DNA of 19,860 nt from contig CAMPET010000098.1 of assembly GCA_946803715.1 (NCBI GenBank), positions 222,201 through 242,060 of the forward strand, read 5' to 3'. Under the pieces are notes generated by a model, which was not told the origin of the DNA, ran no database searches, and saw nothing but the letters and a program-made list of their open reading frames with translations. Shown one piece after another: positions 1-9,568 of the stretch. The position numbers and the translations under genes were made by a program. The DNA comes from Beroe ovata. Lineage: Eukaryota; Ctenophora; Nuda; Beroida; Beroidae. Within the stretch, counting starts at the first letter, position 1. Each line of letters begins with the position of its first letter.

Positions 1-21
1 TGTGTGTGTGTGTGTGTGTGT
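1..21. repeat. (TG)n microsatellite at window edge
   Basis: About ten TG dinucleotides start the window and are cut by its edge, so the full array length is unknown. They lie inside what would be an intron of the minus-strand gene described at 403-664. Confidence 0.9.
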
Positions 22-402
22 TTGCGTGCGAGGAACACATAATATCTTTGCGAGGAGTTAAAATACTGCTGCTTCCTTGACATTGATCAACGCTACCTCT
101 TATCACCAACAACACACACATATAGCATATCTTATGCCAGTAAAAATGTAAGGGAATCACTACAGTCCGCAAAAAACCAGCATTTTACAGGAATGCTAGC
201 CTCAGTCGGTCGTGTTTAACATTCTTTCGCAGAGTATAATATACCAGCTATAGTGACCTTAAGCTAGTAGACATTTAATGACGAATATTGAGGTAATTAC
301 TTATTAGGTAGCTTCATTCCTACATACAGTTTTAGTGGCCTATATAATATGGTGTGACAATGTACTGGTGACGGCTGTGGTGTTAGCTGGTGTAAAACTC
401 AC

Positions 403-664
403 TTCCAACATTCTCCTGCAGCCTCTCCCAGTGACCTGGTGGTCGCACCTATGACAGGAGGGAAAATTCAGTTAGATTTCGAAAACTAGCTTTCCTGTTT
501 CATATTGATTGATCCCTGTTACGATGTGCAGCTGGTTAGGAACTCCTGGTTAGTGCCTAACATACCTGTATCTCGAGTCGAATCAGTGGGAGATTGCCAG
601 CAACCCGATCCACAACCTGTCCTTCACCCAAATCTACAGTCTTGCTGTCGACTTCTTCAGCCAT
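403..664 (-). CDS. First two coding exons of an unrecognised minus-strand gene, running off the left edge
   Basis: Read on the minus strand, ATG at 664 opens 33 codons ending in ATACAG at 566, followed by a near-consensus donor (gtatgt). After an intron of about 117 bases, a pyrimidine-rich acceptor ending in catag leads to a 46-base exon at 448-403 with donor gtgagt. The first exon ends in phase 0 and the second reads open in that frame, leaving in phase 1. The predicted start is MAEEVDSKTV, an acidic N-terminus without a signal peptide, so probably an intracellular protein. The second exon reads VRPPGHWERLQENVG. Two consistent splice sites, a good ATG and matching phase support a real gene. 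The remaining exons would lie left of position 1, and nothing recognisable as a further exon was seen at 1-402. I do not recognise the family. The exons are too short to have been found by ORF length alone. Confidence 0.55.
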
Positions 665-784
665 AATTCAACACCTGATCACAGTGTTATTAGAACTAAT
701 ATATTTGGAAAGTTGAAAATCATCATGATCCATATGCAACTTTCTCTCCTACTCGATCCAGCAGATCAACATTAACCAATGGTT

Positions 785-879
785 ATGTCATATGCATACT
801 GAGTATATGTACTGAGTATATGTACTGAGTATATGTCATATGTACTGAGTATATGTCATATGTACTGAGTATAAATGAC
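785..879. repeat. AT-rich minisatellite based on tactgagtatatg
   Basis: About five tandem copies of a 13-base unit (tactgagtatatg) are present. The last copies are extended to 20 bases by an extra tcatatg. It lies between the start of the minus-strand gene and the direct duplication at 911. Confidence 0.85.
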
Positions 880-910
880 AGATCAAATAAACAGATAAAA
901 ATGAATAGTA

Positions 911-1570
911 ACGCATCAGGGAAGCAGAATAGGCTCAAAATAATGTTACCAATCGATTCAGCGGCAAAAATTACCTAAGAGCCGACTCTAATTCCGCGAT
1001 AATCTGACAAAAAAATTTTTGTGATTCTATGGATCTTGGATTTGCAAATTTGGTGAAACCAAATAACAAAATCGCACATCCGGCACAAAATATGGTTGAA
1101 AAATTTTTATCTGGAATCATTAAAGTCAAGAGTGTTTCTGGTCTATTTTTGGCCGAAGATTACGAATCTGAATGCATTTTTGAGCTATCTCGCAAAATAA
1201 AGCGCGAAAATTTGCGTTCTTCCTGGAATAATATGAATCACTTTACCTTATGAAAAGTTGACGGCTACGCATCAGGGAAGCAGAATAGGCTCAAAATAAT
1301 GTGTCCAATCGATTCAGCGGCAAAAGTTACCTATGAACCGAGTCTTTTTCCGCAATAATATGACAAAAAAAATTCCATGATTTTATGAATCTTGGATTCA
1401 CCTAGATTGGTGAAATAACAAAATCGTACATCCGGGTGTAAAATATTGTCAAATAATTTTTTGCCAGGAACATCGAAAGTATGACAGTTTATGGCCTATT
1501 TTTGGCCGTAGATTACGAATCTGGATGAGTTAAAGCGCTATCTATAAGAGAAAATGTGTAAATCTGGGAT
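911..1570. repeat. Tandem direct duplication, unit about 356 bp, diverged
   Basis: Positions 911-946 recur exactly at 1267-1302, and similarity continues downstream in the same order. Shared landmarks are cgattcagcggcaaaa, a poly-A tract, atcttggatt, ggtgaaa...aacaaaatcg, and tatttttggccg followed by agattacgaatctg. The second unit is shorter at its end and carries small indels. A 74-codon open frame at 1029-1253 exists only in unit 1 and is broken in unit 2, so I regard it as chance. This is probably a non-coding interspersed repeat or a local duplication. No terminal inverted repeats or target-site duplications were evident. Confidence 0.75.
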
Positions 1571-2037
1571 TTCTCATGAACTACCTATAGATGGCATGAC
1601 TAGAATTGATTACAACAATAACAACAGCAAATCAAACAAAGATGAAATGAATCACTTCCTCCTGATAATGTAATCATGATTTGATTTCCAGATAGGTATC
1701 AGATATATTATTTACACTTGTGCTGAATGGGAATGTACAATTCAAAAACCAGAAGGTAAAACATATCAAATTGCAAAATAGGATCATCTGAGCTGATCCT
1801 AATTCCTCGCTGTGTTATATCGGAACCAGCTGGTTTCTCAGTGGTCAACGGTGGGTGTTGCATGAGGGTATGCCTGAAATTGAAAAGTTTGCAAAGGAAC
1901 GCCGGTTTTCGGGGACGGGTTGGGCATTATACCAAGTTCTGGAAACAAAACCAATGAATCCGCTTGATCATACATGAAGTAGTAGTTTGTGTATGAAGAT
2001 TGCACAATGTGTACTGATAAGAGATGGCACATCGCCG

Positions 2038-2065
2038 CACACACACNCACACACACACACACACA
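2038..2065. repeat. (CA)n microsatellite with one N
   Basis: About fourteen CA units with one ambiguous base at 2047. Several open frames that cross this array on both strands are repeat-derived and not genes. The surrounding 1571-2500 shows no exon I can support. Confidence 0.9.
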
Positions 2066-2499
2066 AATGGTAACTCTACTCTTCTCTTATCAGTACAATG
2101 TACAAATTGCAACCTCTCTACGGCTTTATGCTGGACACAGTCACAAATCCTCTTTGTCACGAAGAGCTGAAGCGGTCCCAATCTGGATCATAACACCCGA
2201 AACCCGGTATCGAAATAGTGAGGTCGTGTTTGTGTGGGGATATAATGATTGCAGGGTCCTATGTGGAGAACCGAGAAAACACGGGTAATCAGCTGTGAAG
2301 ACGCACAGGGGGGGCCGGAGAGCTGTTGCAAACATCGCCCCTCGGATAATATAATTGTAGACGACGTGTAGTGATAATTGGTGGCAAATTACCACCCGAC
2401 ATTCACGCCTCATTGATGAGTCCCACTGGTGTTGAGTCCCAACCCAATTAATGAATTACATTAGGGGGCACGTTGCAATCATCACGCCTTCATCATACA

Positions 2500-2714
2500 C
2501 GATTATATATAGTATCTGTATCTATCGACCCCTAATCGGCAACCTGTCAACTTCACCTGGAAATTAACTAACTATCTCCTCGTTGCAGAACACTGTGGAA
2601 AAGAGAGGTGGAAAAGAGAGGTGGACGATGGATGACAGTGTCGAGAATTGGGAGGAGGCGCGTATCAAGGGAGGAGGAGACAGCAATGTAGGACGTGCAG
2701 GTGCTAAAGTGGAG
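2500..2714 (+). other. Candidate leader exon with upstream TATA-like element
   Basis: A TATA-like tract (ttatatatag, about 2505-2514) precedes an open block. Within it, ATG at 2628 has A at -3 and G at +4 and opens MDDSVENWEEARIKGGGDSN, acidic at its start. The block ends at either of two donors. The strong one is gag/gtaaga after 2714 (phase 0) and the weaker is gcag/gtgcta after 2700 (phase 1). An acceptor-like ttaactaactatctcctcgttgcag ends at 2588, so this could instead be an internal exon at 2589-2714, open in one frame only. The phase-1 variant would fit in frame with the leader exons at 4857 and 6743 of the first transporter gene, but that is conjecture. It might belong to another gene or be no exon at all. 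Confidence 0.27.
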
Positions 2715-4490
2715 GTAAGAGAGCTGCTCCTTCATAATGTGTCTGTTTTATATGGTCAAAGTGAGCCCCCCCTCCTTGACTGACAATTGAATGAGGCGTG
2801 ACAATTTGGTACGTGTGCAAGATATCTCGTTGATAGTAACACGGGTGTCTTATCAGCATGTGAAAATGTACATTGTACAATACATTGTTGTACACTCTGG
2901 TATTTGGGTATAGTGGAGATAACATCACAAGCTCGCTATCTCACAAGCTATGAATAACGTCATTTATGATTGCGTGCGTTTACACTCCTTCTTCTTGTCG
3001 ACACGTTAGAGCGATGCTCAAATCACACGCTTTTATGATTTCGGTAGTTATCATGTCCCAGGAAACACGATCCTCACTCAAAAATCAAAGTATGTAATTA
3101 GCATGTTGGTTTTACAAATTAATATTCCTGGAACATAACACCGAGTTATCGACCCCCCTCTCTGCTTGTTATCGGTTCCCAATTGCGATGGGATACCAAC
3201 ATAATACCCTCCCCCCTCTTGTTTTCGTTATTTGTACCTTGGAACTCTCGCACCAGAAACTTCTCAACCACAGTCTCTCCCTGTCCCCTTCCTGCTGAGT
3301 TCTAGTGCTATTATATCCAACTAGGTAGTAGGTAGTCTTCTTAATTTCTCATTTCTCTATCTGATATCCGACTAGATAATAACCACTGAGGATTACATCA
3401 TCTTCTTCCCCTCATCGGCAACTGTCCCCTCTCGCGGTGTTTTCATCAATACTACCACTGAATTACCTTCGCCACGATGTGGCAGTTTTATTAAAAGCAT
3501 TTGTCTGTCTTGGGTTCCCGATATTTGGTCACGTGAGCGGTGCGATTATCCCTTATATGGAATAACCGTTCTTCTCAATGTTGCTGAAAGCATCTTTGTT
3601 GGGCGACTGTCTCTCTTATATCAATTGTACGGGGCGACGGTATAACAATAAGGTTCCCGAATTCATTTGATGGGGGCAGACACTCTCACGATTTGTTTTT
3701 CTAAGAAATTTGGCGTCTTTCGACCATTCTCGCTATTTTTGATAAACAATTGAACCATTTTCGAATCTTTTTGAACTTGAATTCTGCGTGATCTGAATAT
3801 GATATTTCGCCACAGGGTGATGCTCATTATTCATTTCAAACCCCTCTCTTTCTCTCAATATTCACCACCAAGTGGTTCATTATTATTAATGGATTCAATT
3901 ACCAAATTACCTATTCATCATTCAACCACATATGTCCATGATGGGGTTCATTATTCCTTGGCTATTTATATATCCTCTTCATTCAGTTTCTTTCTCATTA
4001 CGTTTCTCTTCTTTTCGACTGTCCACTGTTCTCACAGTTCTAGCTGATGTCACTGATGTATGGAAAGACCCCAGGGTTGATATCTGTCTCGAGAATCTCT
4101 GTCTCCTGAATATTATAGCCACAAACTAGACTCATTCCCAGAGCAATTATTATCCATGAGTTTACCGAGAAAAAATTCCTAGCCACAGTTGGCCTTACCC
4201 CCGGCCGGCTTGTTAGACGTTACTGGTGGGGGGGGGTTGTAGCCCAAAAAAAACCAAGGCTGACCCTACTTTTCCCATTCTTGGGCTAGGTTTTTTACTG
4301 TGGTTACTGGTTCCTAAAAGTTCCCCTGTGTCTCAACTCTCAACTCTCAATATATCCTGACTGTGGGTATCCCTTTGTTCTTGACAACCCCTGTCTAGTG
4401 TTTACCAATTCTCCTAGTGGGAGCCAATTACCGTTATTAAATACCATGACACACGGGAAACTGCATATCAACTTGAACCCCACCTGCATA

Positions 4491-4491
<1 letters not shown>
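2715..4491. other. Non-coding intergenic or intronic stretch
   Basis: No exon with supporting splice sites or codon pattern was found on either strand. The DNA is AT- and pyrimidine-rich, with several CCCCCCTCTC-like runs near 3150-3230 and a run of about ten G near 4228. Short open frames here (for example 3799-4129) are hydrophobic by base composition only. Confidence 0.6.
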
Positions 4492-4561
<70 letters not shown>

Positions 4562-4617
4562 NACACACACACACACACACACGCACACACACAATAACAC
4601 ACACACACACACACACA
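4492..4617. repeat. Long (CA)n microsatellite with one N
   Basis: About 125 bases of near-perfect CA repeat with one N at 4562 and small interruptions (acgcac, acaataac) toward the right end. The N in the middle of the array suggests uncertain array length in the assembly. Open frames encoding poly(HT) or poly(VC) are artefacts of the repeat. Confidence 0.95.
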
Positions 4618-4856
4618 AACGCATAATTAGTCGGTGGCATATGGATATCTGATATTTTATCTCCGGAACACTTTTCTCCTTGACTGTAGCTACTGCTGAA
4701 GATAACTCGTCGTCTCTTTTTCACTTTTCTCCTCTTTCTTAGGCTTCTCATCAATTCTTTTCCGTCCTCTTATTCACAGACGCTAAATTCATTGATAGAT
4801 ATTCAGCCTTTTTCCTGCAATCAAACACCTCATTTGAATCTTACACTGTTGTAGCC

Positions 4857-4950
4857 ATGACAGATTTAGAAGAGCTAGTGGAACCGGTGAGAGAGGATCG
4901 CATACAACTGGGTGAGGAGGAAGATGTCAGAGTCAAGCTGCTACCAACTG
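4857..4950 (+). CDS. Probable leader (alternative first) exon of transporter copy 1
   Basis: ATG at 4857, with G at -3, opens 31 codons plus one base. It ends at an ideal donor (ACTG/gtgagt). The peptide begins MTDLEELVEPVREDRIQLGE and is strongly acidic, like the other leaders of this cluster. It leaves in phase 1, the phase of the acceptor at 6953 that opens the main exon of transporter copy 1. It also matches an acceptor ending at 6742 (cttgcacag) upstream of ATG 6751, where the eight intervening bases read in frame. Two models follow: a three-exon gene of about 931 residues (4857-4950, 6743-6829, 6954-9568), or alternative first exons from two promoters. An acceptor-like ttgtag ends at 4854, so it may itself be internal. 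Function of the leader is unknown. Confidence 0.5.
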
Positions 4951-4967
4951 GTGAGTTGTACGATAAA

Positions 4968-5212
4968 GTGAGTGTAGTGAGTGTAGTGAGTGTAGTGAGT
5001 AGTGAGTGTAGTGAGTGTAGTGAGTGTGGTGAGTGTAGTGACNGTTGTGAGTGTAGTGACTGATGTGTTGAGTGTAGTGTAGTGAGGAGTGAGTGTAGTG
5101 TGTGTAGTCTGGTGATGTGAGTGTAGTGTGGTGATGTGAGTGTAGTGACTGTTGTGTTGAGTGTAGTGAGTGTAGTGTGGTGATGTGAGTGTAGTGACTG
5201 ATGTGTGACTGA
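4968..5212. repeat. GTGAGTGTA-type minisatellite with one N
   Basis: A degenerate tandem array based on agtgtagtg (9 bases) is interspersed with longer units such as tgtggtgatgtg. It contains about fourteen GTGAGT hexamers by hand count and one N at 5043. It starts 17 bases after the GTGAGT donor of the leader exon ending at 4950. The open frame running through it is a read-through of the exon into repeat. Confidence 0.85.
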
Positions 5213-5338
5213 AAATGCGGTATCTCGTGCGTGAGATGAGGGTGATCACTGATCAGTTGTATCAGATACCCAGCTATCGGATGATAATGTGGAATGTTCA
5301 GCGTATGCTTTGATCATTTCGACCATATAGCTTAAACC

Positions 5339-5378
5339 ATAAAGTATTAAACTATAAAGTATTAAACTAAGTATTAAA
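5339..5378. repeat. Short tandem duplication, 15-bp unit
   Basis: ataaagtattaaact occurs twice in tandem at 5339-5368, followed by a partial third copy. Another small direct repeat nearby is cctttaatcctattgtac at 6335-6352 and 6361-6378. Otherwise 5213-6130 holds nothing I can support as a gene. Confidence 0.7.
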
Positions 5379-6132
5379 GTTATTTCGTCAAGCATGTTCG
5401 GAGAGATGGAACAAAACTCAAATCACGTGTCAAGATTGAGATGTTTTAGGTACCGCGGCTCCAGCTTGAACCGATGACTATAATTCCACCTCCGCAGTGG
5501 TCATTGATGGTATATATCACTCAGTTTGCTTCTCGTCATTACGGTGCCCTTGTGATCATGATATATAGTGTCTATATCTATTAGCAGTGACTAAAGTCGT
5601 GACTATTCAGTAGTCACTATGATAATAGCCTCACTGGGTTGGTGCTAATCACCAGGCTGAATTCGACACCAGTTACGCCATACTCCGTTCGTGCGGGCCA
5701 CCTAATGGTATTCCTCTATGATCAATTAGATTTAATAGGTGATGAATTTAGTTCATTTGCCGAGGTTTGTGATCGAATACCGGGGATTATCATTTTGCTC
5801 ATTTTGATAGACTCGACGCGTCATAATCGTTTCCTCATAGATTTCTCAAAAACAGTTTTCTATCACAATTGGGTCTAAATTTACACATAAACATGTCTTT
5901 AACATATTTTATCCGCTACTATATTATGTCATTAGTGTTAAAATCCTGTCGCAGACTGCAGTGGCTCAATGGTATTGCATGTTGGGCAGATTTCTTGCAT
6001 GCATCCATCTACACTGTGCAGAATAGCCGCTGTTCAGCTACGTTTTATACTGATAATAGTTTATAGCTGAATTTACAGGAATTGCCTGTCAGGGATACCG
6101 GCTTGTTGGGCACTACGTCATGCTTCGATTTG

Positions 6133-6162
6133 ATTGGTTGAGAGCAGTGTATCCATGGCAAC
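6133..6162. promoter_or_regulatory. Candidate RFX X-box plus inverted CCAAT element
   Basis: GTATCCATGGCAAC at 6149-6162 fits the RFX X-box pattern (GTNRCC/RGYAAC-type imperfect palindrome). An ATTGG (inverted CCAAT) lies 16 bases upstream at 6133-6137. It stands about 600 bases upstream of ATG 6751, in the presumed 5' region of transporter copy 1. RFX factors often act on ciliary genes in animals; a role here is inference from a motif only. Confidence 0.35.
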
Positions 6163-6750
6163 GAAATATCTCACACTATTATAGTTACTGCGGATGCTTT
6201 GTCTCTCTTCATTAATGCATGTATGATACTTAATTCTTAATTTTACAAGATTGTTACAGTTTTTAAAGTTTATTCTCTTGAGGTGCTTGTCCCTGTTAAA
6301 ATATCATTACCTAGAGTTCTTTTATCTTTTTGTACCTTTAATCCTATTGTACCTTCTGATCCTTTAATCCTATTGTACTTAGTGTAGGTATGTGAGGATT
6401 TATGTTCATTTGATTAGCTATACCTCCCTTTATGAGAATTTTTCTGACTTGGGATCAGGCTCATTTTCTCGTATACTCTGGTATATTCTTTGACAACCTA
6501 GAAAATAATTCTGTTCCTATTTAGAGCTTGTCCTTCACCCTAATTTGACATTATCTCTGAAATATTACACTGCATGTTTAAAACGATCACCTGTGTGCAT
6601 AACTTCATGCATATTACAGTATTAATTTCGTTGACCACTCTTGTGCAGAAGAGATTTCTTAGCGCTTGCTTGAGTTGTTTTCGTTGAAGCGTATTTTTCT
6701 GAGTAAAGTTGTTCTTACCATTCTGCTCCATATCTTGCACAGCGATCATC

Positions 6751-9568
6751 ATGGCTGATCCAGGCCTCGTTCTGGAAGAAGGGGAATTTCACAATATTGA
6801 TACCATCATGATCAATCCCATGCATATAGGTAGTGAAATAGAAAAAAGATAAAACTTTTGTTCCAATGTTCCATCTCTCTGAAAAGAATTTCAAAATCTA
6901 GTTTTTTGTCACAATATTCGTTTTTTGGTTGTTAACACGGAAAACTATTTCAGAAGAGGGAGGAGTGAAAGAGAACGGTCGTCTGGGATCAGCGAGCAGT
7001 GAAACCAGTGTATCAGTGAAGGAGAGTAACCGCCTAACCTGCAATGGAGTTGGAGGAGGAGGAAAGATCAAGGACAGACACACCTCAGCAGACAGCAGCA
7101 TCAGCACCCCTCTCAAGGGGAACATGCACCAACTGCTGGAGAACCTAGATATGCAGGACAGCACGAGTGAGGGTAACTACCAGGATACAGACACAGAGAC
7201 CCCCTACACCCCGTCCTTTGTGAAGAAAATGGAGCCAATGGAGACTGCCATCAACGAACGGGCATTCAAGAGGAAGGTAATGTCGAGTTGGGGTGAGAAG
7301 AACTTCAAACGGAACTTGAGTTTTTCCAACATGGAAAATCTGAGGAACCAGGAGAGTCACTTCTGTACAAAGTTATATCACACCAAAAGACGGGTCCTTA
7401 ACTTGAAGGATTACCATGATGAAGCTAGGGCGATGAGAGACATCCAGAAGTTTCTCGATCACCCGATAGTATTGTTCAAAGTCCACCACACTCTCTGGGA
7501 AGACATTGTTGAGGAAATGATCATGAAACTTCACTCGGAGAAACCTGAGTTAAAACTGGATGTGGAATCAGCTATGAAGTCAGTGATCAGCAAAGATGGA
7601 GGATATGTGATTCCGGAGTGCATTCAAGGTATCACCCAAACAGAGCGGGGGCCTGAGACAGAGCAGAGTTTTATCGTTGCCATAGGAACCACCAATACAA
7701 TATCAGAGAACCATGTTGTCATGTGTCTGCTTGATCACCCTTTCAACTTTGGGACTGGAGCCGAGGAGGTTAGGTTTATCTGTATCGTTCTGTGCCCCAC
7801 GAAGATAAAACACACAAAGAGTGCTGTGCAGGTGGCTAGAACCTACTCCACCCTATTTGCTGACGACAGACTCAGACACAACCTCCTCAACACCCATTCA
7901 CCCGAGGAGTTTGCTCATGAGTTTGAGTTGGAGTGCACCAGGATACAGAAGGAACACAACATCAGGGAGCGAGCTAATATGTCTCAGCGGAGCAAGGATC
8001 AGAGACCTGAGCACCACAACAAGAAGTGGTTCCCGGGCCGAGATATTGTCAATGACATCAAGAACAGATCCAAGTTCTATCTCTCAGATTTCAATAAAGA
8101 TGTGAAGGACTGCATCAGCATTCAGAAGATCATATCCACAACACTGTTCCTCTACTTCTCCCTCCTACTCCCAGCCATTGCATTTGGAGTACTCAATGCT
8201 AAGTTCACTGAGGGTAGCATCGATGCAAAGAATGTCCTGGTGTCACAGGCTTTGGCCGGGATGTTGTGGACGATATTTGGTGGTCAGCATCTTGTAGTCC
8301 ATGCAACTACCATACCCATAGTTATTTATACCAAGGTCATCTACACTATCAGTAAGAATTGGGCCGAGGACGGTTCATTCTTCTACACCCTATACGCCAT
8401 GACAGGAATCAGCAATGCGTTCTTCCTCGTGATCTATGGACTGACTGGTGCTAGTAAGATCATGGTGTTCTGCTCTCGCTCTACTGAAGAGATTCTGGGT
8501 CTTTTCATCTCCATAGCACTCATTGTGGACTCTGTGAAGTACATAATCGGAGAGTTTGATCTCTACTACTGCATACCCAGTGAAGAAACTGTCCTAGAGG
8601 CGTGCTATCCAACAAAACCAATTCTAGCACTGCTTCTCGTCTTCATCACTGTGTTTGTAGGTGTTCAAATCTTCAACTTCAAGTACAGCCCCTATCTCAC
8701 GGCTGTGAAACGGGTTATTGTAGCAGACTATGCATTGGCAGTGGCTGTAGCAGTGGGTACCTTCCTGGGAGCTTATGTATTCCAGGATATAGATCTGGGG
8801 AAGTTTGAGGTGAATGATGTTAGGCCGATGTTTGAAGTTGTGCAGTTCAAAGAAGCATCCGCCTCTGCCATTTTCACTGCAATTGGTCTAGGACTCATCA
8901 TGTCCATTCTGTTCTTCATGGAGAACAATATTGCAGCCAGTATAGTGAACAACCCTTCTAATAAACTGCAGAAGGGATTCTCATATCACTATGATATGAT
9001 GGTATCAGGACTGATCAATGCCATCATGAGCGTCTTCGGACTTCCCTTCGTCCATGGATGTCTGCCTCACTCACCACTTCATGTCCGAGCTCTGGCAGAC
9101 ATAGAGGAGCACATTGAGAATGGACATCTTTCTGAGAACGTGGTCTATGTCAGAGAAACTAGGCTGACAACCCTGTTTTCTCACATCATGATAGCTGCCT
9201 CTGTCCTGTTGGTGCCCTACCCTCTCAATATGATCCCAATTCCCGTCCTCTATGGACTCTTCTCCTTCCTGTCCATTACTGCTCTGAACCAATTCCAGAT
9301 CTGGGAGAGACTAGTCCTCATCTTCACAGAGCAAAGTCTTTACCCGCCATTCCATTACGTGAGAAAAGTGCCTCAGAAAATCATACATTGTTTCACAATG
9401 ATCCAACTGGTCCAAGTTGGCATTCTGTGTGCGGTGTCCTTTGCAGGATCCCCCTATCTGAAGATGCTCTTCCCCTTCATAATCTTCCTACTGATGCCCA
9501 TACGAGAGAAGATACTTCCTCAACTTATTTCAGAGAGGCATCTGAGATCACTGGATGGAGACCATTAG
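6751..9568 (+). CDS. SLC4A11-like transporter, copy 1
   Basis: Predicted multi-pass plasma-membrane transporter of the SLC4 family, SLC4A11 (BTR1/NaBC1) branch. Vertebrate members move H+/OH-, NH3 and, as reported, borate; the substrate here is unknown. Exons are 6751-6829 (MADPGLVLEEGEFH...) and 6954-9568, joined in phase 1 across a 124-base gt..ag intron, giving 897 residues (human SLC4A11 is 891). A further leader exon at 4857 may be added. About residues 20-160 form a polar, Ser/Thr/Gly-rich linker. Residues 163-350 are the cytoplasmic band-3-like domain (DYHDEARAMRDIQKFLDHP, SAVQVARTY). From residue 385 (WFPGRD) runs the membrane domain, with LLPAIAFGVL, RSTEEILGLFISIA, FFMENNIAASIVN (glutamate at the place of AE1 Glu681), PHSPLHVRALADIEEHIENG, EQSLYPPFHYVRKVPQ and a terminal LDGDH. 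No frameshift or stop, and key motifs are intact. The open frame upstream of 6954 is intron. Parts are nearly identical to copy 2. Confidence 0.92.

Noticed and set aside
435-489. Plus-strand exon reading after ctcctgcag
   Set aside because: It reads a short peptide then a stop, with no partner exons. The same DNA on the minus strand has both splice sites and a phase-matched first exon.
1029-1253. 74-codon open frame on the plus strand
   Set aside because: It lies within unit 1 of the direct duplication and is broken by an early stop and indels in unit 2. It has no recognisable motif or flanking splice sites.
4340-4754. Open frames on both strands across the CA array
   Set aside because: They encode only HTHT or CVCV repeats from the microsatellite and include the N.
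4941-5249. Minus-strand open frame rich in Thr, His and Tyr
   Set aside because: It is the complement of the GTGAGTGTA minisatellite, with no independent coding evidence.
6929-6953. ATG 6929 as the start of transporter copy 1
   Set aside because: These bases include the end of a pyrimidine-poor but valid acceptor (ctatttcag). The phase-matched exon at 6751-6829 gives a better start, so MLTRKTIS is intron.
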